In this document: one piece after another, positions 1 to 7,948 of the stretch | Layout: every line of letters begins with the position of its first letter | Position numbering within the stretch: the first letter of the stretch is position 1 | DNA from: Mesorhizobium sp. LSHC420B00 | GTDB taxonomy: Bacteria; Pseudomonadota; Alphaproteobacteria; Rhizobiales; Rhizobiaceae | Length of the DNA: 52,919 nt | Assembly (NCBI RefSeq): GCF_000503055.1 | Contig: NZ_AYVY01000006.1 | Location: 129,538-182,456, forward strand | Direction of reading: 5' to 3' | Notes under the pieces: model-generated | What the model saw: the letters and a program-made list of their open reading frames with translations, nothing else | Databases searched by the model: none | What the model was told of the DNA's origin: nothing | Translations under genes and position numbers: made by a program

Positions 1-129
1 CCAGAATGGCGCCTGTTTCATTTGCGTGTCGCATCAGGATCCTCATAAGGCGACCGCAGGAGATCGGCTGCACAGGCATTCGGAATGTAGACTATATACG
101 AATGCGATAATCTAATGAGAAGCCTGCCA
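1..129. other. Left-edge stretch without a supported gene
   Basis: A minus-strand reading frame with an ATG at 44-46 runs off the left edge, but only 15 codons are visible and no family can be named. At 81-98 there is a GTAGAC-centred sequence resembling the operators at 6123 and 6949; see findings. Nothing else is supported. Confidence 0.3.
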
Positions 130-602
130 CTAAGCTATCCGTACGGAATAAGTGGAAAACGTTCTGTCCCGCCTGACTTGCCGTTTGAGCGAGACCACCA
201 GGTTCTTCGCCGGAAGGGAGCCAGCACCACGATACGCAGTGAGCTCTATTTCGAAGAGATACTCAGGTCCGCCCAACGGACCACAGCTGACGCAGCTTGC
301 CGGAGAGATGTCCCGGAACTTCTCGCCCATATAGGCCATGACTTCCGGGACGTCTTCCTGGCGCGGAATGAAGATGCGTCGCCGCACAACATCCGCAAGG
401 CTGCTGCCGACCGCCTCAAGCGCGCCTTCGACGTTCTTCATCGCTTGCCTTGCCTGCTCGACGGCCGTCTCAGGCATCACACGGGTCTTGTAGTCGCGTC
501 CTGCGGTCAGGGACATGAAGATCCAGTGTCGAGGGCGACGATCCGCGAATAGCCTTCCTTCTCTTCCAGGATGCTGCCGGACTTTAGCTTCACGAGTTCC
601 AT
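130..602 (-). pseudogene. RidA/RutC-like protein, frameshifted
   Basis: RidA-family proteins hydrolyse reactive enamine/imine intermediates; RutC is the member used in pyrimidine-ring catabolism. Reading starts at an ATG at 602 behind a GGAGAA ribosome site (MELVKLKSGSIL, GYSRIVALD). The family core continues in another frame (WIFMSLTAGRDYKT, then VRRRIFIPRQEDVPEVMAYM, then FEIELTA). The switch lies at about 526-531 and would be repaired by one extra base, so the gene is broken by a single-base deletion or a sequencing error. It is the last gene of the minus-strand operon, 18 bases after the SDR. Family assignment is firm; the specific role as a helper of the upstream monooxygenase is inferred from context. 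Confidence 0.75.
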
Positions 603-620
603 GCCGTTCTCCAGTGCTGA

Positions 621-1382
621 TCAGATCGAGATGCCGCCATCGATCGCCACCGTCTGACCGGTGATCAGCGCGCCGGCGAAACCGAGGAAGACGATAAGCT
701 CCGCGACATCCGCCGTGGTGCAGACTTTCTTCAGAGGTGTGCTGGCGAGGGTGCTCTGGCGACGCTCCACCGACCATTCAATCGCCCACGAACTTTCGAC
801 GACGCCGGGCGCCACCGCGTTGACCCGCACATCGGGCGCGAGCGCACGCGCCAGGTTCTTCGTCAGGTTGATGACCGCGGCCTTGGAGCCGCTATAGGCG
901 ATGGTGCTGGCCACGGCGCCGAAGCCGGCGATGGAAGCGGTGTTCACGATCGAACCTTTGGCCACCTTGAGAGCAGGCGCCGCGGCCTTCGAGCACCTGA
1001 AAACGCTCATCAGGTTGACGTTCAGCAGATTTGCCCAAAGCTCCTCCGTTATGCTGTCCAGGTCGTTGATCGGCACCGGGACCTTCACGCCCGGTATTCC
1101 CGCGTTGTTGACAAGCAGATCGAGACGGCCGAGCTTCGCCACCGCCTCGAGCACCATTGCCTTGGCCTGCCCGGCGTCGCCGACATCGCCTGGAGCACCG
1201 ATAACGTCGAGCCCCTCTCTTTGGAGCCCAGCGAGAGCAGCCTCGCCCCTCTGGTCGGCCGGTAGATAGTTGATTGCGACCTTGGCGCCTGCCTTGGCCA
1301 TCATGCGCGCGGTTTCGAGGCCGATGCCCGACGCGCCCCCGGTGACAAGCGCCGCCTTTCCCGTGAGATTGAACGAGATCAT
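621..1382 (-). CDS. SDR family NAD(P)-dependent oxidoreductase
   Basis: A 253-residue classical short-chain dehydrogenase/reductase of normal length. It shows the Rossmann glycine motif GGASGIG near residues 15-21, LLVNNAGI near 90, the catalytic YSGSK, and the usual C-terminal TGQTVAIDGG. The start is an ATG behind AAGGG. It sits between the ABC transporter ATPase and the ridA-like gene in the same minus-strand operon, so it probably oxidises or reduces an intermediate of the imported compound. The substrate cannot be read from the sequence. Confidence 0.88.
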   Translation of the reverse strand: MISFNLTGKAALVTGGASGIGLETARMMAKAGAKVAINYLPADQRGEAALAGLQREGLDVIGAPGDVGDAGQAKAMVLEAVAKLGRLDLLVNNAGIPGVKVPVPINDLDSITEELWANLLNVNLMSVFRCSKAAAPALKVAKGSIVNTASIAGFGAVASTIAYSGSKAAVINLTKNLARALAPDVRVNAVAPGVVESSWAIEWSVERRQSTLASTPLKKVCTTADVAELIVFLGFAGALITGQTVAIDGGISI

Positions 1383-1418
1383 GAGTTACCCTTCGATGCT
1401 GCGTTTGGATGGAATTCG

Positions 1419-2177
1419 CTAGGCGACTGAGCTTCTGACGATTTCAAGGGGCTTGCGATTCTCGCGCCGCAGGAACTTCTGTGTCTGTTCTTTGCGGGGA
1501 TTGTCGATCACCTCTTCGGCCGTGCCGATTTCGCAGACTTCGCCCTGGCAGAGAAAGGCCACGCGGTCCGCCGATTCCCGAGCGAAATTGATGTCGTGCG
1601 TGACAACCACCATCGTCATGCCTTCGCTCTTCAGGAGGCGCATGGTCTCAAGCACTTCGCCGACTAGTTCGGGATCCAGGGCGGAGGTGACCTCGTCGAA
1701 GAGCATGTAGCTCGGCTCCATTGCAAGCGCTCGGGCGATGGCGAGACGCTGCTGCTGGCCGCCTGAGAGCTGAGACGGCAAGCTGTCGCCCTTGTCGCCC
1801 AGCCCCACATGCTCGAGGTGCTTCTGCGCAAGTGCGCGCGCCACAGCGCGGCTTCGCTTTGAGACCACCCGGGGTGCCAGCGCGACATTTTCCAGCGCCG
1901 TGAGGTGCGGGAAGGCGTTGTACTGCTGGAAGACGATGCCCAGCTTGCTGCGCAGCTTGTTGATATCCGTCTTCGGATCGTGGACGCTGATGCCGTCTAC
2001 GAGGATCTCGCCACCCTGGATCGGTTCGAGCCCGTTGATGCATTGCAGGAGCGTAGATTTTCCCGACCCGCTCGCGCCAATGAGGCAGACGAGTTCGCCC
2101 TTTTCGACCGTGAGATCGATGCCCTTGAGCACGATCACCGATCCGAAGGCCTTCTGGACGTTGCTGATGCGGATCAT
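1419..2177 (-). CDS. Polar amino acid ABC transporter, ATP-binding protein
   Basis: A 252-residue ATPase of the GlnQ/HisP class that energises the two permeases encoded just upstream. Walker A is GASGSGKS near residue 33, the signature is LSGGQQQR near 138, Walker B is YMLFDEVTSALD near 157, and the H-loop is VVTHD. The start ATG overlaps the stop of the permease gene (ATGA), indicating translational coupling. Substrate is not predictable beyond the family, which takes up polar amino acids, opines and related compounds. Confidence 0.93.
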   Translation of the reverse strand: MIRISNVQKAFGSVIVLKGIDLTVEKGELVCLIGASGSGKSTLLQCINGLEPIQGGEILVDGISVHDPKTDINKLRSKLGIVFQQYNAFPHLTALENVALAPRVVSKRSRAVARALAQKHLEHVGLGDKGDSLPSQLSGGQQQRLAIARALAMEPSYMLFDEVTSALDPELVGEVLETMRLLKSEGMTMVVVTHDINFARESADRVAFLCQGEVCEIGTAEEVIDNPRKEQTQKFLRRENRKPLEIVRSSVA

Positions 2178-2830
2178 ACGCGGACCTTTCTTTCGAGGTG
2201 CCGGCTGTACCGGGAAACAGGATAGCAGATAAGGAAATAGAAAAGCCCCGCACCCATCAGCAGCAGCCAGGTCTCATGTGTCCTGGTGATGAGTATCTGG
2301 GTGGAACGCATATATTCGATGTAGCCGACCACGCCTGCGAGAGCGCTGTCCTTGATCAGGCTGAGGACGAGCCCGATCCACGGAGCCAGACCCGTCCTGA
2401 ATGCCAGGGGCATGGATATGTACAAGAGCTCCTGGTAGCCGTTCATGCCGAGCGAGCGAGCGCTCTTGCGGTATTGAACCGGGACTGAGAGCAGGCTCGC
2501 CCGGACCACCTCGGCAGTTACTGCCGACATCCAGGCACCAAGTGCGACGGTACCGAACCAAAAGGGTGAAGTGCCGAAGCCCAGGATCGATAGAAGGCTG
2601 TTGGCGAGTATCAGCTGGATGATCATCGGCACGCTGCGCAGGATGTCGATGAAGGGGGCCGTGGCGATCCTCACGGTCATTGACACGGTGCGCAACCAGC
2701 CAAGGACGATCCCGGCAAGGGTGCCGACAAGGGTTGCTGCGGCGGCCAGCCTGACGGTGTTGAGCAGCCCCTGAGCCAGGAAATAAGCATCCGACCAGGC
2801 GAGGCCTTGGTTTGCGAACTGAAACTGCAC
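2174..2830 (-). CDS. Amino acid ABC transporter permease (second)
   Basis: Inner-membrane permease of the HisMQ class, 218 residues. The start is a GTG at 2830 behind AGGAG, only two bases after the stop of the first permease; the longer open frame upstream is an out-of-frame shadow of that neighbour. Several hydrophobic segments are visible, and the EAA-type loop contacting the ATPase appears as SARSLGMNGYQ. It forms a heterodimer with the preceding permease by family precedent. Confidence 0.9.
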   Translation of the reverse strand: MQFQFANQGLAWSDAYFLAQGLLNTVRLAAAATLVGTLAGIVLGWLRTVSMTVRIATAPFIDILRSVPMIIQLILANSLLSILGFGTSPFWFGTVALGAWMSAVTAEVVRASLLSVPVQYRKSARSLGMNGYQELLYISMPLAFRTGLAPWIGLVLSLIKDSALAGVVGYIEYMRSTQILITRTHETWLLLMGAGLFYFLICYPVSRYSRHLERKVRV

Positions 2831-2832
2831 GC

Positions 2833-3504
2833 CTAGCTCCTGTATATGAGGCGGAAGGCCAGGTGGGACGAGAACTGCAGCCCTTTGGCGATGAGGTAAT
2901 AGATCAGCGCCGTGACCAGAAAGAACTCGAATGTCCGGAAGGATGCGGACTGCGCGTACTGCGTGGCGCCCGAGAGCTCCTGCAGTCCGACCAGCATGCC
3001 AAACGAGGTGTTCAGCATTCCCCAGATGCCTTGAGTGACATAGGCGAGGAAGATCACCTTGAACATCTGTGGAAAGATCACATGGATGAAGCTCTGCGGG
3101 CTGGTCATGCCGAGTGAGCGCGAAGCCGACAGCTGCTGTCGCGGGATGGCGTTGAGACCACCCCTGAAGATTTCTGTCATGTATCCGGCGTTGTTGAAGG
3201 AAACGGAGATGAGGACGGCGGCGTAGCTGGGGATGTTGATGTGGAAGGCGCCCAGCCCGAAATAAAATAGATAGAGCTGAAAGACAGCAGGCGTGTTGCG
3301 CGACAGCTCCACCCACCAGGTCGAAAACCGGTAGGCCCATCCCTCGCCCTGCTGGCGCGCGACAGCCATGGGCATCGCAATGAGCGTGCCGATAATGAAG
3401 GCGAGAATGGTGATCTGGATCGTCACCCAGGCTCCGGCCAGCAGCAGGGGCAGTGAATCCCAGACTATGGACCAGTAGAACTGATAGCCGTTCATGCCAA
3501 TCAT
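2833..3504 (-). CDS. Amino acid ABC transporter permease (first)
   Basis: A 223-residue permease of the HisMQ class (MIGMNGYQFYWSIVWDSL, then the transmembrane segment TIQITILAFIIGTLIAMPMA, then the EAA loop SASRSLGMTSPQSF). An upstream ATG at 3540 is in frame but lies inside a perfect hairpin (3514-3540), so the start is better placed at 3504 or 3495. It follows the binding-protein gene and is coupled to the second permease. It imports the ligand delivered by the periplasmic protein. Confidence 0.88.
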   Translation of the reverse strand: MIGMNGYQFYWSIVWDSLPLLLAGAWVTIQITILAFIIGTLIAMPMAVARQQGEGWAYRFSTWWVELSRNTPAVFQLYLFYFGLGAFHINIPSYAAVLISVSFNNAGYMTEIFRGGLNAIPRQQLSASRSLGMTSPQSFIHVIFPQMFKVIFLAYVTQGIWGMLNTSFGMLVGLQELSGATQYAQSASFRTFEFFLVTALIYYLIAKGLQFSSHLAFRLIYRS

Positions 3505-3513
3505 CCCATGCTC

Positions 3514-3540
3514 ATGCCGGCAGGGTTTTCCTGCCGGCAT
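3514..3540 (-). promoter_or_regulatory. Perfect intercistronic hairpin between binding protein and permease
   Basis: Arms ATGCCGGCAGG (3514-3524) and CCTGCCGGCAT (3530-3540) form an 11-bp perfect stem with a GTTTT loop. There is no U-run after it on the minus strand. In ABC operons such hairpins commonly stabilise the upstream binding-protein mRNA so that it is made in excess over the permeases; that role is inferred here. Confidence 0.65.
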
Positions 3541-3551
3541 AAGCTCTATGC

Positions 3552-4376
3552 TTAGAAGTTAATGCCTTCAGCTGTCAGCGGCGGCAGCGGACCATTGCCG
3601 TAGTACTTGTGGTACACCTCGGCCCAACGCCCGTTCGAAACCTGAGTGAACACGAAAACCCGCGCCCAGTTCAGGAATTGTTGGTCGTCACGTTTGACGG
3701 CAATCGATCCGAAGTCGGCGAGAGGGGCAAGTCCGGCCATCACGAACTCTGGGAACTGACCACTTTGCGATAGCGAGTTGAAGACGGCGACATTGATCAC
3801 GATGGCGTCGATCTTGCCCTGCTGCAGAGCCAGGAAGGTTTCCGCATCGCTCGCAAAGCCGGTGTAGGTCGCACCCGTACCCTCCCAGCCCTTGCCCAGC
3901 TCATCCTTGAAGAGTTGCTCAGGCGTGGTGCCAACGACACCACCAAGCTTCTTGGATGCCAGGTCAGAGTATTTGGCGATGCCGGTGTCCTTGCGGGTCA
4001 CGACTGCCATGACGTTGTTGGTGTATGGCTGGGTGAACGCCACGGTCAGCGCACGTGCCGGGGTCGGCGTAGTCGAGGCGATAAGGACGTCGATGCGGTT
4101 CGAAACCAGCGCCGGGATACGATCCGGCGAAGGCGTCTCGATGATTTCCGGCTCTGCGCCAAGCGCCTTTGCCATGTCCTTGCAGTACGTCACGTCATAC
4201 CCGTCGGGCTCGTTGTTCGAGTCGCGGAAGCCGGCAGGCGGACTGTCCAGCATGATGCCACAACGCAGCTTTTTGTTCTTGATGATCGTGTCGAGCGCGG
4301 AGTCGGCATGCGCCTGACCAGCCAGCGTGAATGTGGCGACCGCCGTAGCCAGCAGAGCCCTCATAACCATTTTCAT
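3552..4376 (-). CDS. ABC transporter periplasmic amino-acid-type binding protein
   Basis: Periplasmic solute-binding protein of family 3 (SBP_bac_3), 274 residues. The start is an ATG at 4376 behind AAAAGGGGAA. A signal peptide ends near AGQAHA-DS (residue 24). The mature protein opens with LDTIIKNKKLRCGIMLDSPP and GFRDSNNEPDGYDV, typical of the family, followed by FTQPYTNNVMAVV and a second lobe GKIDAIVINVAV. It captures the substrate for the two permeases and ATPase downstream. The ligand is unknown; binding residues cannot be assigned without a structure. Confidence 0.9.
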   Translation of the reverse strand: MKMVMRALLATAVATFTLAGQAHADSALDTIIKNKKLRCGIMLDSPPAGFRDSNNEPDGYDVTYCKDMAKALGAEPEIIETPSPDRIPALVSNRIDVLIASTTPTPARALTVAFTQPYTNNVMAVVTRKDTGIAKYSDLASKKLGGVVGTTPEQLFKDELGKGWEGTGATYTGFASDAETFLALQQGKIDAIVINVAVFNSLSQSGQFPEFVMAGLAPLADFGSIAVKRDDQQFLNWARVFVFTQVSNGRWAEVYHKYYGNGPLPPLTAEGINF

Positions 4377-4436
4377 TTCATTCCCCTTTTCTTTGTTGCA
4401 GACCAAGTAGTTTGTTGGCTGAGCAATTGAGACCGC

Positions 4437-5528
4437 TCAACTCGCCTTTCTCGCCAGCCTGGGTGTCACGCCGAGAGCTTCGATAGGTCCCACTTCCTTC
4501 TCGATCAGGGGCACGACTTCGTTCTTGAATCGAACGAGCGAGCGATGCGCCAACTCGATTGGCATGCAGCCGAAGGAGAAGTTGCAGGTGTAGTTGCTTG
4601 GATTGAGACGTTTGATGTCCGCGACCATCTTCTCGGCAACGGCGTGCGGATCGCCTACCACCATGTTGTCCGCATATTGGTCGAGCGTGTACTCGCCTTC
4701 GAACGTCTGGTTGCTGATGTAGCTGTTGTCGTCCAGCGGCGGCGAGGCTTGGCGCAGATAATGCGCCATACGCCCCACGTACCGGGCCCGCTCCGCCACG
4801 ACCAATGCCTCGCTGCGGCTGTCGGTTATGGCCAGGTACTGCATGATCGCCAAGGGCTTGGTCGAAGGCTGCTCGCCGATGGATGTCCAGGCGTCGTTGA
4901 GCCCGTCGACCATCTTGTAGAGCACGGGCGATCCGAGCGTGCTGGCTGCAAGGAACGGGACCGCCTTCCACTTCTTGAAGCGATCGAGAAGCTTCGGGTG
5001 GGAGGAGGTCACAAAAATCGGGGGAAGAGGCTTCTGCTGGGTGCTGATCGCGAAGCTGGTCTTGGGGAGGGAAATGTACTTTCCCTTGTACTCGACCTCG
5101 CCATCGACGAGCGCTCTTTCGATGACGTCCCAATACTCAAGGAAAACGTCGACCCTGTCGTCCAGCACGATGTTGTAGCGATCAAACTCATAGCGCTGAT
5201 AGCCGGTACCCAGGCCGATGACGAGGCGGCCCTCGGTCTGTGTGTCGGCGACCGCGATCTCCTGGGCGACACGAAGCGGATTGTAGAGCGGCAGCACGAT
5301 AACGCCCGGGCCTAGCTTGATCCGCTTGGTCCATCCGGCCGCGTAGGAACACATCATCAGCGGCGACGGCGAACTCGAATAGTTGGCGAAATGGTGTTCG
5401 GCGAACCACGCGACATCGAAGCCGAGCTCATCGGCGGTCTCCACCATTTTGCGGGTATCGCGCATCACGCCCTGGGCACCGTCGGGATGATCGCGAAGCG
5501 TCATCAGGTTAAAAAGGCCAAGCTGCAT
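4437..5528 (-). CDS. LLM-class flavin-dependent monooxygenase
   Basis: Luciferase-like monooxygenase, 363 residues, that would use reduced FMN and O2 to oxidise a substrate. Features are the N-terminal MQLGLFNLMTL, the AWFAEHHF motif near residue 42, LGPGVIVLPLYNPLRVAQE, and GRLVIGLGTGYQ. The start ATG has a strong site (AGGAGCAAATGA). It lies directly downstream of a flavin reductase that can supply reduced flavin, and upstream of an ABC importer and a RidA-like gene. This two-component layout recalls the Rut system for opening nitrogen heterocycles, but the protein is not clearly RutA. Substrate unknown. Confidence 0.88.
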   Translation of the reverse strand: MQLGLFNLMTLRDHPDGAQGVMRDTRKMVETADELGFDVAWFAEHHFANYSSSPSPLMMCSYAAGWTKRIKLGPGVIVLPLYNPLRVAQEIAVADTQTEGRLVIGLGTGYQRYEFDRYNIVLDDRVDVFLEYWDVIERALVDGEVEYKGKYISLPKTSFAISTQQKPLPPIFVTSSHPKLLDRFKKWKAVPFLAASTLGSPVLYKMVDGLNDAWTSIGEQPSTKPLAIMQYLAITDSRSEALVVAERARYVGRMAHYLRQASPPLDDNSYISNQTFEGEYTLDQYADNMVVGDPHAVAEKMVADIKRLNPSNYTCNFSFGCMPIELAHRSLVRFKNEVVPLIEKEVGPIEALGVTPRLARKAS

Positions 5529-5580
5529 TCATTTGCTCCTAAGATCCCTCGGCGACGGCTGTCGACGTTGGTAAACAGTC

Positions 5581-6090
5581 CTATCCAGCCTTCTGCAGGA
5601 CCATGGGTGAAGTCAGCGCGTAGGCGCCGTTATGGTAGATCAGCGGGTCGACATCGGAGGCAAATGCCACCCCTGCGACCCGCCCGATGATGATGTCGTG
5701 CGTGGCATAGGAGATCGCCTGATCCATCTCGCAGAACAGGTTCGCCTGCGCGCTTGCCAGGTAGGGGATGCCGTCCTTTTCGGTCCACTCGCCAATGTCG
5801 AAACGCCTCTCGGACGGCCGTCCGCCACTGAAAGAGTTGGATATGTCAGCCTGCGAGGCCCGAAGCACGTTGATGCAGTATTGCCCCTCTTCCTTGAGCG
5901 GCACATTGATCGACGAGTTGCGGTTGACGCACGCAAGGATCGAAATGGGAGCGAAGCTGAGCGGCGTGACCGACGTGACGGTAATGCCATACCGGCGCCC
6001 GTCGTGCCTGCACGAGATCACGCAGACCGTCGACGCCACGCGCCGCATCGATTGCCGGAAATGCTCGGTACTCAGGTCCTGCGAGAGCAT
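5581..6090 (-). CDS. Flavin reductase family protein (RutF/HpaC type)
   Basis: A 169-residue flavin reductase-like, FMN-binding split-barrel protein that would deliver reduced flavin to the adjacent monooxygenase. It opens with STEHFRQSMRRVASTVCVIS, then YGITVTSVTPLSFAP, then CVNRNSSINVPL, as expected for the family. The start is placed at the ATG at 6090 behind AAGGAAG; the longer frame to 6144 would run through the operator palindrome at 6123-6140. It is the first gene of the minus-strand operon. Confidence 0.88.
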   Translation of the reverse strand: MLSQDLSTEHFRQSMRRVASTVCVISCRHDGRRYGITVTSVTPLSFAPISILACVNRNSSINVPLKEEGQYCINVLRASQADISNSFSGGRPSERRFDIGEWTEKDGIPYLASAQANLFCEMDQAISYATHDIIIGRVAGVAFASDVDPLIYHNGAYALTSPMVLQKAG

Positions 6091-6122
6091 TATTTGCTTC
6101 CTTGTTCCCATCTTCAAAATTG

Positions 6123-6140
6123 CAGATTGTCTACAATCTG
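6123..6140. promoter_or_regulatory. Operator palindrome, GntR/FCD-type
   Basis: CAGATTGT-CT-ACAATCTG is a perfect 18-bp palindrome containing the TTGTCTACAA core typical of GntR-family (FCD subfamily) operators. It is 33 bases upstream of the flavin reductase start and nearly identical to the site at 6949-6970. The regulator gene is not in the window. Repression relieved by a catabolic intermediate is inferred from the family. Confidence 0.75.
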
Positions 6141-6185
6141 TCAATGTGTTTTTGGACCACCCCGCTCCAGACGAAACTGCCTTGT

Positions 6186-6851
6186 TTAATGGTGGTCGTG
6201 CGCTCCGTCAGGGCCCGGGAGCGGGAATTGCCTGGCCAGATCCTCGACTTGCTCCGCAGATAGATATCGCGGGTTGAGACCGCGCAGCAGAAGGTACAGC
6301 TTTGCTGTTTCCTCGAGTTCCTCGATCGCAAAGACGGCGCCCTCAAGGTCCTTGCCGGTCACGACCGGCCCATGGTTGGCCAGCAGGACCGACGTATATT
6401 TGCCGGCCAATCCCTTGATGGCCCCGGCGACCGCCGGATCGCCCGGCCTGAAATACGGCACCAGCGCCGTTCGGCCAGCGCGCATGAGATAGTACGGCGT
6501 CATCGGCGGCAGCACCGACTTCGGATCGATCTCGGGAAGCATCGTGACGGCGACCGAATGCGTCGAATGCAGATGCACCACAGCCCGAGATCCTTTGACT
6601 GTGTCGTAGAGCGCGGAATGCAGGGGGATCTCCTTCGTCGGCTTGTCGCCCGAGACAAGATTGCCCTTTGCGTCAAGGCGGGAAATGGACGCTGGATCCA
6701 GAAATCCGAGCGACGCGTTTGTCGGGGTCACAAGCCAGCCGCCTTCGTCGAGCTGAACAGAGATGTTTCCCGAGGAACCGGGGGTGAGTCCGCGATCGAA
6801 CAGCGACCTGCCGAAGCGGACAATCTGTTCACAGAGTTTCGTCTGATCCAT
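6186..6851 (-). CDS. otnC: 3-oxo-tetronate 4-phosphate decarboxylase (class II aldolase family)
   Basis: A 221-residue class II aldolase/adducin-family protein. In the characterised tetronate pathways OtnC decarboxylates 3-oxo-tetronate 4-phosphate to dihydroxyacetone phosphate. The zinc ligands HLH are near residues 93-95 (VVHLHSTHSV), a further LANHGPVV His lies near 147, and Glu sits in PTKEIPLHS. The start ATG at 6851 is chosen because family similarity begins at MDQTKLCEQI; the open frame extends 75 codons further without similarity and across the operator. It is divergent from ltnD-otnI-otnK, which completes the pathway. Confidence 0.85.
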   Translation of the reverse strand: MDQTKLCEQIVRFGRSLFDRGLTPGSSGNISVQLDEGGWLVTPTNASLGFLDPASISRLDAKGNLVSGDKPTKEIPLHSALYDTVKGSRAVVHLHSTHSVAVTMLPEIDPKSVLPPMTPYYLMRAGRTALVPYFRPGDPAVAGAIKGLAGKYTSVLLANHGPVVTGKDLEGAVFAIEELEETAKLYLLLRGLNPRYLSAEQVEDLARQFPLPGPDGAHDHH

Positions 6852-6948
6852 ATCACCCGAGATTCTAGGCGCATGGCACGAAGCCAAACGCACTGAGCTT
6901 ACCCACGGACGCCAACCTGAAAATCTCAAAAGTGCGGCGACAGCCCGT

Positions 6949-6970
6949 TGCAGATTGTAGATAATCTGCA
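6949..6970. promoter_or_regulatory. Operator palindrome in the otnC/ltnD divergent promoter
   Basis: TGCAGATTGT-AG-ATAATCTGCA has ten-base half-sites with one mismatch. It lies between the divergent starts of otnC (6851) and ltnD (7006). Its core matches the 6123 palindrome base for base over most of its length, so a single GntR/FCD regulator probably controls both arms. Confidence 0.75.
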
Positions 6971-7005
6971 TTATGATTGGATTGAAAGCAAGAGGTTGGA
7001 TACGC

Positions 7006-7935
7006 ATGTCTGCTGGCAAAAGCGCGGAAAAATCAAACGTCGCCGTCATCGGGTTGGGCTCGATGGGGTTTGGCATGGCGAGTTCGCTTGTGCGACGCGG
7101 ACACGCGGTCGTCGGCTACGATCCCTCCGCGACCGCTGCGGAAAGGCTGGTTGCAAGCGGCGCGCGGATAGCGGAATCACCGAGCGAAGCTGTTGCCAAT
7201 GCGAGCGTCGTCCTCTGCGTCGTCGTGAACAGCGCGCAGACCGACGCGGTGCTTTTCGGCGACGGCGGCGTGTTCCCGGTGATGCCACCGGGCTCGGTAT
7301 TCATTTCGTCAGCGACCATGGCGCCGTCGGAGGCAAAACGCCTGTCCTCGCGCCTCGCGGAGCGCGAAATCCTCTATCTCGACGCCCCGATCTCGGGCGG
7401 CGCAGCGAAAGCCGCGAACGGCGCCCTGACGATCATGGCGTCGGGCAGCCCGAATGCCTTCGCACGGGCGCGGCATGTCCTGGATGCGGTCGCGGCGAAG
7501 GTCTATCGCCTGGGCGACGAACCCGGCATCGGCGCTTCGGTGAAAATGATCAACCAGCATCTGGCAGGAATCCATATCGCGGCCGCATGCGAGGCCATGG
7601 TGCTCGCATCCAAGCTCGGCTTGGACCTCTCCACTGTCTACGAGGTCATAACCGCGTCCGCGGGAAACTCCTGGATGTTCGAGAACCGTGTCCCGCATAT
7701 CCTCGATGGCGACTACAGGCCGCTGAGTTCGGTTGAAATATTCGTCAAGGATCTGGGCATTCTCCAGGACATGGCTCGGGCCGAACGATATCCCGTGCCG
7801 CTCGCAGCGGCGGCCCTCCAGATGTATCTCGCGACCTCGGGCGCAGGCATGGGACATGACGACGACGCGTCGGTTGCACGCACCTATGCCAAGTTGTCCG
7901 GCGCATCGCTGCCAACAGCCAAGGCGGCATCATGA
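7006..7935 (+). CDS. ltnD: L-threonate dehydrogenase (3-hydroxyisobutyrate dehydrogenase family)
   Basis: NAD-dependent beta-hydroxyacid dehydrogenase, 309 residues, predicted to oxidise a C4 sugar acid such as L-threonate to 2-oxo-tetronate. It has the Rossmann motif GLGSMG near residue 17, the substrate-binding segment DAPISGGAAKA near 127, and the catalytic lysine in SVKMINQH near 182. The start ATG at 7006 follows AAGAGG; an in-frame ATG at 6973 lies right next to the operator. It is first of the ltnD-otnI-otnK set, whose combination makes the tetronate assignment much firmer than sequence family alone. Confidence 0.85.
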   Translation: MSAGKSAEKSNVAVIGLGSMGFGMASSLVRRGHAVVGYDPSATAAERLVASGARIAESPSEAVANASVVLCVVVNSAQTDAVLFGDGGVFPVMPPGSVFISSATMAPSEAKRLSSRLAEREILYLDAPISGGAAKAANGALTIMASGSPNAFARARHVLDAVAAKVYRLGDEPGIGASVKMINQHLAGIHIAAACEAMVLASKLGLDLSTVYEVITASAGNSWMFENRVPHILDGDYRPLSSVEIFVKDLGILQDMARAERYPVPLAAAALQMYLATSGAGMGHDDDASVARTYAKLSGASLPTAKAAS

Positions 7936-7948
7936 TCGATCTCGCCGC

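Noticed and set aside
6852..7076. 75-residue N-terminal extension of OtnC
   Set aside because: It crosses the divergent promoter and operator and overlaps ltnD; family similarity starts at the ATG at 6851.
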